A DNA stretch of 64,000 nucleotides, from NCBI RefSeq assembly GCF_013391085.1, contig NZ_CP058334.1:3147683-3211682 (forward strand). Reading direction: 5' to 3'. Each line of letters starts with the position of its first letter. The stretch's first letter is position 1. Shown in pieces: positions 7,896 through 17,297 of this stretch. This DNA is from Natronomonas halophila. GTDB taxonomy: Archaea; Halobacteriota; Halobacteria; Halobacteriales; Haloarculaceae. Both the position numbers and the translations under genes were made by a program. The notes under the pieces are model-generated. The model searched no databases. It saw nothing but the letters and a program-made list of their open reading frames with translations, and was not told the DNA's origin.

Positions 7896-8849
7896 ATGGT
7901 CGACCGAACCCAGCTCGCGGAGAGCAAGTCCATCCACAAACGGACTGGGAAGACCTTTTACTACGCGACACGGTTGCTTCCGGAACGAGTCCGAGAGGCG
8001 ACGTACGTCCTGTACGCCTTCTTCCGGGTCGCCGACGAGGTCGTCGACAATCCGAAGGGGATGGCTCCCAGCGAACAGCGCGACCGACTGATGGCGATTC
8101 GACGGGCGGCTCTCGGCGAGGACCCCACCGACGACCCCGTCCTGTCGGCGTTTTCCGAACTCCGGGAGACCTACGACATCCCGGACGAGGAAGTCGACGT
8201 GTTCATCGACGCGATGGTGGCTGACATCGACACCGACCGCTACGAGACCTACGAGGACCTCGAAACCTACATGCGCGGGTCGGCGTCGGCCGTCGGCGTC
8301 ATGATGACGATAATCATGGATACCGACGACCGGGGGACGGCCGTTCCGCACGCCCGAAAACTCGGCGAGGCCTTCCAGTTGACGAACTTCCTCCGCGACG
8401 TTCGGGAGGACATCGTCGACCTCGACCGGATTTACCTCCCGCGGGAGACGCTGCAAACCTACGATGCCGACCCCGAGGACATCGAGAACCTCCGGTTTAC
8501 CGACGAAATCGGCGACGCGATTCGCCACGAACTCCGTCGTGCCGAGGGACTCTATCGCGAGGGCGTGGCCGGCATCAAGTACCTCCCCCGTGATTGCCAA
8601 CTCCCTGTCCTGACGGCGGCGGTGCTGTACGCCGAACACCATCGCCTGATTCGTGAGCAGGGATACGATACGGTTTCCGAACAGCCATCGCTCGGCACGC
8701 TCCGGAAAATATCGCTGCTGGTCCGAACGCGATGGCACTGGATGCGCCACGGCGACCCCGAAACCGTCTTCGCGAAGGTTAGCGCGGTCCCGATGTCCGA
8801 CGAGCGGTCGTCCCGTTCCCGCTCCGAGGGCCCGCTGCCGACGCACTGA
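7896..8849 (+). CDS. crtB: Phytoene synthase
   Basis: The 317-residue protein belongs to the squalene/phytoene synthase family. Both Mg2+-diphosphate-binding aspartate motifs are intact: DEVVD (residues 47-51) and DVRED (168-172), the latter within NFLRDVREDIVDLDRIYLP. It condenses two geranylgeranyl diphosphates to phytoene, the first committed C40 carotenoid step. I chose ATG 7896 (MVDRTQLAESKSIH) because the family similarity begins there; in-frame ATGs upstream would add non-conserved residues. The stop is two bases before the carotenoid oxygenase start. The pathway continues with the crtD-lyeJ-cruF operon on the other strand. Confidence 0.96.
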   Translation: MVDRTQLAESKSIHKRTGKTFYYATRLLPERVREATYVLYAFFRVADEVVDNPKGMAPSEQRDRLMAIRRAALGEDPTDDPVLSAFSELRETYDIPDEEVDVFIDAMVADIDTDRYETYEDLETYMRGSASAVGVMMTIIMDTDDRGTAVPHARKLGEAFQLTNFLRDVREDIVDLDRIYLPRETLQTYDADPEDIENLRFTDEIGDAIRHELRRAEGLYREGVAGIKYLPRDCQLPVLTAAVLYAEHHRLIREQGYDTVSEQPSLGTLRKISLLVRTRWHWMRHGDPETVFAKVSAVPMSDERSSRSRSEGPLPTH

Positions 8850-8851
8850 CC

Positions 8852-10267
8852 GTGGCGTCATCCGACCGCGCCTACGAACTCGGGTTTCGGTCCCTCGACG
8901 AGGAGGTATCGGCCCGCGAACTCCCCGTCGAAGGGTCGGTCCCGACGTGGCTCTCCGGCGCCCTGATACGGAACGGCCCCGGCTCCTTCGAGTTCGGCGA
9001 CGAGCGAGCGACTCACTGGTTCGACGGCCTCGCCATGCTCCGCCGATACGCGTTTTCGGACGGCACCGTCCGGTATACGAACCGCTTTCTCCGAACCGAG
9101 GCCTACGAGGACGCCGAGTCGGGAGCCACGGCCGGCGAGTTCGCCAGCGGCGGCGGGCCGCTCCGAGAAGCACTCCGCTGGCTTCGCGCGCTCGGCCCGC
9201 CGGAACCGACCGACAACGCGAACGTCCACGTCGCCCGTTTCGGTGGCCACCACGTCGCGCTGACCGAAGCGCCACGCCGTATCGCCTTCGACGCCGAAAC
9301 GCTCGAAACGCGCGGGGAGTTCCGCTGGAACGACGACATCCCGGAGCACCTCGCGACCGCGCATTTCGCGGTCGACCCCCATCGCGACGAGACGGTCGGC
9401 TACGCGACGGCGTTCGGCCGGCAGTCGACGTACCACTTCTACCGTATCCCCGACGGGTCGGCCGAACGCGAACGGTTCGCCTCCGTCGACGCCGAGGGGC
9501 CGGGATACGTCCACGACTGTGCCATCACGGAAAACTACGCCATCCTCGTCGAACCGCCGCTCAGAATCGCCCTGCTGCGAGCGCTGGCGCCGTGGCAGGA
9601 GGGCCTGCTGGATATGCTGGAGTACGACGAGGACCGACGGGCCAGATTCATCGTCGTCGACCGCGATTCCGGCGACCTCGTTGCGGACCTGCGAACGGCC
9701 CCCTTCTTCGTCTTCCACCACATCAACGCTTACGAGGACGGCGACGACGTCGTGGTCGACCTCGTGGCTTTCGAAAACGCCGATATCGTCGAGGCGCTGG
9801 GATTCGACGCACTCTCGGGGGACGCCTTCGATGCGGCGCCGGACGGCCGACTGGTCAGATTCCGACTCTCACCGGAGACGGGCGAGGTGTCCCGAAGCCG
9901 CCAGTACGACGGTGGTCTGGAGTTGCCGACAGTCCCACGAGCGGTCAGGGGTCGTCCCTACCGCTACGCCTACGCGCAGGCGACGGACAGACGCGGCGCC
10001 AACGGCCTCGCGAAAATTGACGTCGAATCAGGCACGGCCACCGAGTGGTGGGAGCGTGGCGTCTACGTCGAGGAACCGCGCATGGTCCAGCATCCCGAGG
10101 CCGAGGGCGAAGACGAGGGCGTCGTCTTGGCGCCCGCGCTGGATACCGAGGCCGAACGCTCGATACTCCTGATTTTCGACGCCGAGACGCTGACCGAACT
10201 GGCGCGAGCCCCGCTCCCGCACGTCGTCCCGTTCGGGTTCCACGGGCGGTATCTCCCCGAGGCCTAA
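8852..10267 (+). CDS. Carotenoid cleavage oxygenase (RPE65/CCO family)
   Basis: The 471-residue protein starts with GTG two bases after crtB. It has the seven-bladed propeller signatures of carotenoid oxygenases: GALIRNGPGSFEFG near the N-terminus and THWFDGLAML. Four histidines suited to bind Fe(II) are visible: H171 (ATAHFAVDP), H221 (YVHDCAI), H289/H290 (FVFHHINAYE) and H464 (FGFHGRYLP). The reaction should be O2-dependent cleavage of a carotenoid double bond. Retinal formation is possible, but haloarchaeal retinal is normally made by Brp/Blh, which is unrelated. The stop overlaps the convergent cruF stop by four bases (CTAA). Confidence 0.92.
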   Translation: MASSDRAYELGFRSLDEEVSARELPVEGSVPTWLSGALIRNGPGSFEFGDERATHWFDGLAMLRRYAFSDGTVRYTNRFLRTEAYEDAESGATAGEFASGGGPLREALRWLRALGPPEPTDNANVHVARFGGHHVALTEAPRRIAFDAETLETRGEFRWNDDIPEHLATAHFAVDPHRDETVGYATAFGRQSTYHFYRIPDGSAERERFASVDAEGPGYVHDCAITENYAILVEPPLRIALLRALAPWQEGLLDMLEYDEDRRARFIVVDRDSGDLVADLRTAPFFVFHHINAYEDGDDVVVDLVAFENADIVEALGFDALSGDAFDAAPDGRLVRFRLSPETGEVSRSRQYDGGLELPTVPRAVRGRPYRYAYAQATDRRGANGLAKIDVESGTATEWWERGVYVEEPRMVQHPEAEGEDEGVVLAPALDTEAERSILLIFDAETLTELARAPLPHVVPFGFHGRYLPEA

Positions 10268-11115
10268 CGCTCCGGGAAGTCGAAGCGGTCGACGCGCCAC
10301 AGTGCGGCCCCGTAGCCGACGGCCAAGGCCGCGGGCACCCAGTTGCCGTAGAAGACGTTGACGAACCCCCAGAGGATGACGAAGCTCACGAGGTCATCGA
10401 GCATGAACGGGCAGGCGTTGACGCGGGCCAGCAGGCCGGCCCGGTCGAAGGCGTAATCGAAGAGGAGGACGGCGACGGTGGCCGACAGCACCCAACCAGC
10501 GTAGTTCAGCCACGGAACGCCGTAGTAGAGGCCGCCCGCATCGTAACTCCAGAAGCCGATAGCGACGGCACCCGGGTCCAGAATGAGGTCCATTCCGACG
10601 ACGGCAGCGATGACGGCCGGCACCCGAAACACGGCGTTGCGGGCCGACTCGCCCAAGAGGAGCAGACAGAGCAGGTAGGCGTTGAGCACGAGCGGCAGGA
10701 AGAAGAGCGGCAGCGCCGCCGGTATCGCATCCGCAATCATCGGTCCGAGGTCGACGCCGTACTCGAAGTGGCCATAGGGATAGCCGGTAGAGACGCCGAC
10801 GAGTTCGATGCCGTAGGTGTAGGCACACAGCGCCAGCAGGCCGAAGCCGGCCTTTCGGGTCAGAAGCGGGGCGACGCCGGCGATGAGCGGCAATCGCATG
10901 ATCGCGACGCCGAACAGCACCAGATATGGGTTGAACGACAGGGGTTCGGGGAGCAACCCTTCGGCGGAGGCCAAGAGCATGATTGCCCCGATAGTCGGGA
11001 AGACGACAGCGATAGTAAATCGGTTGTCGTCGACAAGGGCATCGAGGCGACGCTCAACGCGCTGGCGGGTTGGAACCTCCGCCGGTGTCGCGACCGCGCT
11101 ATCGCCGTCAGCCAT
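10264..11115 (-). CDS. cruF: Bisanhydrobacterioruberin hydratase
   Basis: The 283-residue membrane protein has about seven helices and matches the haloarchaeal CruF (DUF422) family; recognisable pieces are TYGIELVGVSTGYPYGHFEY and WVPAALAVGYGAALW. CruF hydrates the terminal double bonds of bisanhydrobacterioruberin in the last step of C50 bacterioruberin synthesis, acting in the cell membrane. The gene overlaps the 3' end of lyeJ by eight bases, and the order crtD-lyeJ-cruF is the arrangement characterised in Haloarcula japonica. It converges on the carotenoid oxygenase gene with a four-base overlap. Confidence 0.95.
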   Translation of the reverse strand: MADGDSAVATPAEVPTRQRVERRLDALVDDNRFTIAVVFPTIGAIMLLASAEGLLPEPLSFNPYLVLFGVAIMRLPLIAGVAPLLTRKAGFGLLALCAYTYGIELVGVSTGYPYGHFEYGVDLGPMIADAIPAALPLFFLPLVLNAYLLCLLLLGESARNAVFRVPAVIAAVVGMDLILDPGAVAIGFWSYDAGGLYYGVPWLNYAGWVLSATVAVLLFDYAFDRAGLLARVNACPFMLDDLVSFVILWGFVNVFYGNWVPAALAVGYGAALWRVDRFDFPER

Positions 11116-11980
11116 ACAGCATCACCCACAGAGCACCCAGCGTGAGGACCATCCCTGCGGCGGTGTTGAGAAACGGGAACCACCAGTAGGCGCGGTCGAC
11201 GCTGATGTCGCTGGCGACGATACCCGCGATGAAGACGGGATAGACCCCCAGTACCGCGATAAAGAATGGGTGGACGAGGCCGAAGACGACCGCCGCCGCG
11301 AGCCAGCAGACCGCACAGTAGGCGTAGGTTCGGGACTCGCCGAGGAAGGTGGCGGTCGTCTCGATGCCAGCCTCGCGGTCCGGTTCGATATCGGGAATCG
11401 CCGAGAAGGTGTGCATCCCCATTGCCCACAGCCACCCGCCGGCGACGGCGGCGAGGGGCGGCCCTTGTCCTGTCAGGCCGGCATAGGCGATGACACCCGG
11501 GAGGATGTAGAGGCCGTTCGACAGCGAATCGAGAAACGGCGTCGTCTTGAATCGGAGCGGCGGCGCGCTGTATTCGACCGATAGCAGGAGGAAGGCACCC
11601 ATCGCGGCGACGCCGACCGTCGGCAGGAACGGTACGAAGGCGACGCCCAGCAGTCCCGAAACGACGACGGCCGCAGGCACCAGTCGGTCGCCCTGATAGC
11701 GGACCTCGCGGTCCTTCTTTTTTGGATTCTCCTCGTCGATATCTGCGTCGAAGACGTCGTTGACGCCGTAGAGGAAGACGTTCGCCGGCAGGAGGAAGTA
11801 GGCGAACAGCGCGACGGCGAGCGGCGAGAACAGGTCACCGACCCCAGCCGCGGCATAGGCGACGCCGACGATGACTGGGCCGGCGAGGTAGAGCCAAAAC
11901 CGGGGTCGGGAGGCTCGCAGCAGATAGCCCGTCGGCGTTGATTCGCTCGGCAGCAGTCGGTCCAGCGCGTGGTCGGTCAT
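11108..11980 (-). CDS. lyeJ: Lycopene elongase/1,2-hydratase (UbiA prenyltransferase family)
   Basis: The 290-residue protein has about eight helices and the two aspartate-rich motifs of UbiA prenyltransferases: NDVFDADIDEEN (residues 74-85) and DIEPDREAG (about 196-204). LyeJ adds C5 units from dimethylallyl diphosphate to both ends of lycopene and hydrates it, the C40-to-C50 step toward bacterioruberin. The start ATG 11980 lies one base after the crtD stop. It overlaps cruF downstream. In Halobacterium the homologue is inhibited by bacterioopsin; no opsin gene is present here. Confidence 0.95.
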   Translation of the reverse strand: MTDHALDRLLPSESTPTGYLLRASRPRFWLYLAGPVIVGVAYAAAGVGDLFSPLAVALFAYFLLPANVFLYGVNDVFDADIDEENPKKKDREVRYQGDRLVPAAVVVSGLLGVAFVPFLPTVGVAAMGAFLLLSVEYSAPPLRFKTTPFLDSLSNGLYILPGVIAYAGLTGQGPPLAAVAGGWLWAMGMHTFSAIPDIEPDREAGIETTATFLGESRTYAYCAVCWLAAAVVFGLVHPFFIAVLGVYPVFIAGIVASDISVDRAYWWFPFLNTAAGMVLTLGALWVMLYG

Positions 11981-11981
11981 G

Positions 11982-13457
11982 TCAGGAGGCGTCGTCGATG
12001 AGCGCGTCGGCGGCGTGTTCGCCGCTGATGAGACACATCGGCACGCCGATTCCGGGGGTGGTGTAGGAACCGGTGAAATACAGTCCGGGACAGGCCTCAG
12101 AGCGGTGCGGTGGCCGGAAGACGGCTGTCTGTCGGAGGGTGTGAGCGAGGCCGAGGGCCGTCCCCGCGCGACTGTTGTAGCGGTCGGCGAACTCCGAGAC
12201 GCTGAATGTCTCCTCGAAGACGATGCGGTCGCGCAACTCCACGCCGGTGTTCTCGGCGATGTCGTCGAGGACGAGGTCGCGATACCACGTCCGAACCTCC
12301 TCGCTGTCGTCGAGGCCGGGGGCGACCGGCACGAGCGCGAAGAGGTTGCTGTGGCCCTCGGGTGCGACGTCTTCGTCGGTCTTGGAGGGGACACAGAGGT
12401 AGTAGGCCGGGTTCTCGGGCCATTCGGGGTCGTCGAAAATCTGCTCGAAGTGGTGGTTCCAGTCTTCGGGCAGCACGAGGGTGTGGTGTTCCAGCGGTTC
12501 GACGTCCCCCTCGACGCCCATGTACATGAGGAACGCCGACGGGGCGTAGGTCCGGGAGTCCCAGTACTCTTCGTCGTACTGGCGTTCATGCTCGGGAAGG
12601 AGTTCCTGCTCGGTGTGGGCGTAGTCGGCGTCGCTGACGACGTAATCGACCTCGAAGGTGCCGGCGGCCGATTCCACCTCGAAGCCCCGCTTTCGATTTA
12701 TAATCTCGCCGACTTCGGCGTCGGTGACGTAATCGACGCCCATCGACTCGCCCAACTCGACGCAGGCGTCGACGACCGACTGCATCCCGTTTTCGGGGTA
12801 GTGGACGCCGAGGTTGAAATCGACGTGGCTCATCATGTTGTAGAGCGCGGGCGTGTTGGAGGGCGCGCCGCCGAGGAAGACAAGCGAGTACTGGGTGATT
12901 TGCCGGAGTTTCGGGTGGTCGAAGTAGTCGGCGACGTAGTCGTCCATCGTCCCGAGCAACTGGAGGCCGATGGGTGCCGCCCGCATCACGTCGAGGTCGA
13001 CCCAATCGCGGAGGTTCGGCCGGTCCTCGTAGACGAAGTTCTCCATGGCCGTCTCGTAGTGGGTCTCGGAGGTGTCGAGATACGATTCCAGCGCCTTGCC
13101 AGCGCCGTCCTCGTAGGACTCGAAGAGGTCGTACATCTCCTCGCGGTCCGAGGTAATCGCCGCGGAGTCGCCGTCCTTGAAGAAGATGCGGTAGTGTGGG
13201 TCCAGCGCTTCGAGGTCGTAGAAATCACTCGGCCGGTGGTCGAAATGGCCGAAGAATCGCTCGAAGACGTCGGGCATCAGATACCACGACGGGCCCATGT
13301 CGAATTTGAAGCCCTCGGCCTCAAGCACGGAGGCGCGGCCGCCCAACTGCTCGTTCTTTTCGAGGACGGTCACGTCGTAGCCCGCGTCGCCGAGATAGCA
13401 GGCCGTCGAGAGGCCGCCGAAGCCCGATCCCACGACGATGACCCGGTCGGTAGACAT
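11982..13457 (-). CDS. crtD: Carotenoid 3,4-desaturase (CrtI-family phytoene desaturase-like)
   Basis: This 491-residue flavoprotein has an N-terminal Rossmann motif (VVGSGFGGLSTACYLGDAGY, then VTVLEKN) and the family C-terminal region YFTGSYTTPGIGVPMCL, which closes the FAD site. By position and similarity it is CrtD, which introduces the 3,4 double bonds during bacterioruberin synthesis; a phytoene desaturase role is the alternative. It is first in the crtD-lyeJ-cruF operon. The start at 13457 (MSTDRVIVVG) is set by the Rossmann strand. The short gap upstream is shared with the divergent SDR gene. Confidence 0.93.
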   Translation of the reverse strand: MSTDRVIVVGSGFGGLSTACYLGDAGYDVTVLEKNEQLGGRASVLEAEGFKFDMGPSWYLMPDVFERFFGHFDHRPSDFYDLEALDPHYRIFFKDGDSAAITSDREEMYDLFESYEDGAGKALESYLDTSETHYETAMENFVYEDRPNLRDWVDLDVMRAAPIGLQLLGTMDDYVADYFDHPKLRQITQYSLVFLGGAPSNTPALYNMMSHVDFNLGVHYPENGMQSVVDACVELGESMGVDYVTDAEVGEIINRKRGFEVESAAGTFEVDYVVSDADYAHTEQELLPEHERQYDEEYWDSRTYAPSAFLMYMGVEGDVEPLEHHTLVLPEDWNHHFEQIFDDPEWPENPAYYLCVPSKTDEDVAPEGHSNLFALVPVAPGLDDSEEVRTWYRDLVLDDIAENTGVELRDRIVFEETFSVSEFADRYNSRAGTALGLAHTLRQTAVFRPPHRSEACPGLYFTGSYTTPGIGVPMCLISGEHAADALIDDAS

Positions 13458-13554
13458 ACACGCCTCTAGCGGCGGCGCCATCATTAAAACGGGTGTGGCG
13501 GCCATCCACACGGGCGAGGGAAACGGCCTTGGCGACGCCGCGTGTGGACGGGTT

Positions 13555-14250
13555 ATGAACACGGCAGTCGTCACCGGCGCCTCCCGGGGCATCGGCGAGG
13601 CAGTCGCGAGACTGTTCGCCGAACAGGGTGTCCACGTCGTCATCTGCGCGCGGGACGAAGCGTCGATTACGGCCGTCGCCGAGGATATCGAAGCAGAGGG
13701 CGGCTCGGCGACGGCGATGCGGGCCGACGTCCGTGACGAGTTCGACGTCGAACGCCTGATGGAAACCGCCTCCCGAGCGAGCGAGGAGACGGGCATCGAC
13801 TGTGTCGTCGCCAACGCGGGTGTCTATCACGGAGCGCCCGGCGAAACGCCGCTGGCCGAGGAATCCTACGCGGCCTTCGACGATACGCTCCGCAGCAACG
13901 CCCGCGGCGTCTTCGCGACGATTCGGGAGGCCGTCCCGCATCTGAACGAAGGTGCCCGCGCCCTCGTTCCCTCCGGGGGAATCGCCCGCGAGGCGAAACC
14001 GGGATTCGGCGCCTATGCGGTCTCGAAAGCCGCGGCGGAAGCCGTCGCCCGGCAGTTCGCTGCCGACCTCGACGCGGCCGTCGGCGTACTCGATTTGGGT
14101 CAGGTCGAAACCGAACTGACGAACCACGCCGAGGGCCGCGCCCCCGAAGACGTCGCGCCGATGGTCTGGTGGGCCGCCGGCGAGGCGGACGCCGAAACCG
14201 TCGACGGAGCGGTTGTCGGCCTCGGAGAATGGAAGCAGGCGACGCGCTGA
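13555..14250 (+). CDS. Short-chain dehydrogenase/reductase
   Basis: The 231-residue protein is a classical SDR. The NAD(P)-binding TGASRGIG is at residues 7-14, a Rossmann acidic end (ADVRDEFD) follows, NAG sits in VVANAGVYHG, and the catalytic Tyr/Lys is in YAVSKAAAEA with a Ser in LVPSGGIA. It is about 20 residues shorter than many SDRs and the C-terminal substrate loop is reduced, so the substrate is not predictable. It is divergent from crtD and abuts the convergent Usp gene end to end (TGA then TTA). A role in carotenoid metabolism would be speculation from position only. Confidence 0.9.
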   Translation: MNTAVVTGASRGIGEAVARLFAEQGVHVVICARDEASITAVAEDIEAEGGSATAMRADVRDEFDVERLMETASRASEETGIDCVVANAGVYHGAPGETPLAEESYAAFDDTLRSNARGVFATIREAVPHLNEGARALVPSGGIAREAKPGFGAYAVSKAAAEAVARQFAADLDAAVGVLDLGQVETELTNHAEGRAPEDVAPMVWWAAGEADAETVDGAVVGLGEWKQATR

Positions 14251-14958
14251 TTACTCGCCGAGGGATTCGGCGGCGGTCTGGCCGCCGCGGACGACGAGGA
14301 CGGGGCCCACGGAGGCTGCGGCCACCCGTTCGGCTTCGTCGCCGCGGAGGAACGTCGACAGCGAGGGGGCTCGCTCGCCGATGACGATGGCGTCGTGGCC
14401 CGGGACGGCCTCTATCAGGGCCTCGAACGGCTGGCCCGAAACGACGACGTCCGTCTCGGTGGTGATGCCTGCCTCTCCGAGGCGGGTAGCCGCCTTTTCC
14501 AGCAGGGCGTCGGCGCCGTCGGCCTCGCTGGCAAGGAAGAGCGTGACCGTAATGTCGCGGTCCCCGACGAGTTCGGTGACGAAATCGAGGATGCGGTCGA
14601 CGGCCACGTCGCCGGCCAGCGGCACGAGCAGGCGGTCGACGTCGCCGGTCGCGCCCGTGAGGGCATAGGCCCGAGCGTTCACGTCGTCGGCGACCCGGTC
14701 GACCGTCTGCTCTCGGTCGTGAGTGAACACGAGGCGGGATTCGGCGGCGCCGCCAGCCTCGCGGAACTCCTCGGCGAGGTCATCCAGCGCCGAGACGGCC
14801 CGCTCTTCGAACTGCTCGCGGGCCTGGTCGGGCGGCGTCTGCTCCGGCAGGACGTGGTAGCCGAGGACGGTCACGTCCATCGTGCCGAGCAGGTTCATGA
14901 GGCCGTACGACACCGATTCGCCCTCGAGAATCTCGACCGGAACGAGTACGCGTGTCAT
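14251..14958 (-). CDS. Universal stress protein (UspA family)
   Basis: The 235-residue protein has an N-terminal Usp strand (MTRVLVPVEILEGE) and, at the end, HDAIVIGERAPSLSTFLRGD followed by PVLVVRGG. The second region resembles the G-x2-G-x9-G-S nucleotide loop, but its second glycines are replaced, so ATP binding is uncertain. Its ATG directly follows the TAG of the APC permease gene, so the two are cotranscribed. In archaea Usp domains are often fused to or paired with amino-acid permeases and are thought to regulate them. Confidence 0.88.
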   Translation of the reverse strand: MTRVLVPVEILEGESVSYGLMNLLGTMDVTVLGYHVLPEQTPPDQAREQFEERAVSALDDLAEEFREAGGAAESRLVFTHDREQTVDRVADDVNARAYALTGATGDVDRLLVPLAGDVAVDRILDFVTELVGDRDITVTLFLASEADGADALLEKAATRLGEAGITTETDVVVSGQPFEALIEAVPGHDAIVIGERAPSLSTFLRGDEAERVAAASVGPVLVVRGGQTAAESLGE

Positions 14959-16371
14959 CTATAGTGCCCCCTTGAGTTCGATATCGCGCGCATAGTAGAA
15001 GTACCACACGGCGCTGCCGGCCATGATGGCGAGGCCGAGAATCTGCGAGATTAGTTGCATGAACCCGATGAGCGCGAAACTGGCGACGGCGCCGATGCCC
15101 GCCACGAGCGGGTAGGCCGGGACCCGGAAATCGGGGTCGTACCACTCCGGTTCGTCGCGGCGCAACGCGATGAGCGCGACGCAGATGAGGCTGTACATGA
15201 TGAGATGGAGGAACGAGGCCACTTCGGCGAGGATTTCGACGCGTCCGGTCGCGGTCAACGCGAGAATCGGGCCGCCGGCCATTCCCAGCGCGACGTGTGG
15301 CGTGCCGTATTTCAGATTGATACGGCTGGCCCACTTCGGAAGCAGGGCGTCCTTCGAGACGGCGTAGATGGCCCGTGACGTCGAGAGAATCGACGCGTTC
15401 GCGCTCGACATCGTCGCCAGCAGGCCGCCGAAGAGGATGGCGAGGGCGCCCGCCGGACCAAGCAAGTCCCGTCCGACGGCGACCATCGCGGTTTCGCCCT
15501 CCGCGGCCAGTCGCTCGGCGCCGAAGGCACTCGTCGCGACGAAGATGGTCATCACGTAGAGGACGCCGACGACGAGGACAGACCCGACCATCGCCAGCGG
15601 GAGGTTCCGGCCGGGGTCCTTCATCTCGCCGGCGACGGTGGCGACTTGCGCGAAGCCGAGATACGAGGTAAAGACCAGCGCCGCCGTCGAGAAGACCGGG
15701 CCGTAGCCGAACGGGGTGAAGTCTTCCGGGGCGGTCGGTTGGCCGACGATGCCGACGGCGTCGAGGACGCCGAAGCCGAGGAAGACCGCGAGAATCGACA
15801 GTAGCAGTGCGACGACGCCGTTCTGGAGTTTGGCGGCGTTTTCGGTCCCGGTCAAGTTCAGAACGGTGAACGCCGCGCCGAAGACGATAGCCAGCGGAAT
15901 GACCCAATCGGCGCCGACCGAGACGCCGATTTCGGCCAGCGAGTCCACGGCGTAGTAGCCGAACCCGACGAGGTAGAAGGCCGTCGCAAAGACCAGGCCG
16001 AACCACAGCGACAGGCCGACGATGGCGCCCGCAAGCGCGCCGAGACCGCGGGAGATGAAGTAGTAGCCGCCGCCGGATTTCGGCATCGCCGTCGCCAGTT
16101 CGGAGGCCGGAAGCGCGACGAGGAGTGCAATAATCGCACCGATGCCGAAGGAAAGCGCCGCCGCGGGGCCGGCGTTGCCGGCGGCCAACCCCGGGAAGAC
16201 GAAAATACCGGCGCCAATCATCGTCCCGATACCGATGGCGAGACCGCCCGACAACCCGAGCGTCCGTTCGAGTTCGGCGTTTTCCGTGACCGTCGCCTCT
16301 TCGGTTTCGACGACGGTCTCGGAGACCGGGGCTTCGCCCTCGATATTCGTGCCGCCTGCGTCACGACTCAT
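14959..16371 (-). CDS. APC-family amino-acid permease
   Basis: The 470-residue protein has twelve predicted helices after an acidic cytoplasmic N-terminus of about 35 residues. TM1 carries the substrate-binding [15 protein letters not shown] of the APC superfamily, and TM6 carries [20 protein letters not shown]. It should take up amino acids or related amines with Na+ or H+; the substrate is unknown. The TAG stop is followed immediately by the ATG of a Usp gene. A TATA box at 16394-16405 lies about 28 bases before the start, giving a leaderless mRNA. Confidence 0.92.
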   Translation of the reverse strand: MSRDAGGTNIEGEAPVSETVVETEEATVTENAELERTLGLSGGLAIGIGTMIGAGIFVFPGLAAGNAGPAAALSFGIGAIIALLVALPASELATAMPKSGGGYYFISRGLGALAGAIVGLSLWFGLVFATAFYLVGFGYYAVDSLAEIGVSVGADWVIPLAIVFGAAFTVLNLTGTENAAKLQNGVVALLLSILAVFLGFGVLDAVGIVGQPTAPEDFTPFGYGPVFSTAALVFTSYLGFAQVATVAGEMKDPGRNLPLAMVGSVLVVGVLYVMTIFVATSAFGAERLAAEGETAMVAVGRDLLGPAGALAILFGGLLATMSSANASILSTSRAIYAVSKDALLPKWASRINLKYGTPHVALGMAGGPILALTATGRVEILAEVASFLHLIMYSLICVALIALRRDEPEWYDPDFRVPAYPLVAGIGAVASFALIGFMQLISQILGLAIMAGSAVWYFYYARDIELKGAL

Positions 16372-16393
16372 ACCGAAGGACGTGGGGCCGGAC

Positions 16394-16405
16394 GCTGTTT
16401 ATGAG
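16394..16405 (-). promoter_or_regulatory. TATA box of the APC permease-Usp operon
   Basis: Read on the minus strand the sequence is ctcataaacagc, centred about 28 bases upstream of the permease ATG at 16371. The spacing fits an archaeal core promoter and a leaderless transcript. Confidence 0.6.
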
Positions 16406-16481
16406 TACCCCCTAAGATATTGCTGTCCGAGCGGGGCGTCGGTTGCTACGGCGACGTGGTGGAGGGCCGAACAGCCGACGG

Positions 16482-17252
16482 TTATAGGCCGGTCGGGTGG
16501 TCGAGATACGTCGTCTCGATGCCCCACGTCTCCACCAGATCCGCGAGGGCCTGTACACCGAAGGTTTCCGTCGCGTAGTGGCCGGCCAGGAAGACGTTTA
16601 CGCCCGCCTCTCGGGCTTCGTGGTAGACCTTCTGTTTCCCCTCGCCGGTGACGAAGGCGTCGACGCCTGTCTCGGCGGCCTCCCGAATCCAGTCGGCACC
16701 ACCGCCGGTGACGATGCCGATGTCCTCGATTTCCTCGGGGCCGAAGTCGAGCACGTCGATTGCCTTACCACCGGTGTCCAGCCCAGATAGCTGGTCCCGC
16801 AGGCTCTCGACGGTGTAGGGCGTCTCGGCGCGGACTCGCTGGCCAATCGTGACGCCGCCGGCCTCGCCGAACGGCGCGGCGATTTCGCAGTCGAGGAATT
16901 GGGCGAGACCCGCCGCGTTGCCGAGTTCGTCGTGGCCGTCCAGCGGGAGATGGGAGACGTAGAGGTCGAGGTCGTTCTCGACGAGCGTGGCGATGCGGTC
17001 GTATTCCAGTTCTGTGACGCGGTCGAGACCGCCCCAGACGATGCCGTGGTGGACGACCAGGACGTCGGCATCGGCGGCCGCCGCAGCCTCGAAGGTCGCT
17101 TCGACCCCGTCGACGGCGAAGGCCGCATGGTCGACGGTGTCGCCGGGTTCGACGCCCCCGACCTGCAGGCCGTTGGCGCTGGCGTCGGCGCCCGCGTACT
17201 CGTCGTGGTTCAGCACGTCGTTCAGTCGGTCACGGAACTCCGAGAGGTGCAT
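16482..17252 (-). CDS. Nif3-like dinuclear metal-centre hexameric protein
   Basis: The 256-residue protein shows the Nif3/DUF34 signatures: VDGVEATFEAAAAADADVL, then VVHHGIVWGG with the metal-binding histidines, YVSHLPLDGHDELGN in the middle, and VTGGGADWIREAAETGVDAF plus FLAGHYATETFGVQALA in the C-terminal half. Family members form hexameric toroids with two metal ions per subunit. A GTP cyclohydrolase I type 2 or metal-insertase role has been proposed but is unsettled. It is transcribed alone: the next minus-strand gene begins beyond a 45-base gap. Confidence 0.92.
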   Translation of the reverse strand: MHLSEFRDRLNDVLNHDEYAGADASANGLQVGGVEPGDTVDHAAFAVDGVEATFEAAAAADADVLVVHHGIVWGGLDRVTELEYDRIATLVENDLDLYVSHLPLDGHDELGNAAGLAQFLDCEIAAPFGEAGGVTIGQRVRAETPYTVESLRDQLSGLDTGGKAIDVLDFGPEEIEDIGIVTGGGADWIREAAETGVDAFVTGEGKQKVYHEAREAGVNVFLAGHYATETFGVQALADLVETWGIETTYLDHPTGL

Positions 17253-17297
17253 ACGCGAGGGGTCGGGCGGCGCCCATTTGTATTGGTCGGCCCTTCC

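Noticed and set aside
8852..10267. Brp/Blh beta-carotene oxygenase
   Set aside because: Brp/Blh are multi-helix membrane proteins; this gene encodes a soluble RPE65-type protein with four spaced His.
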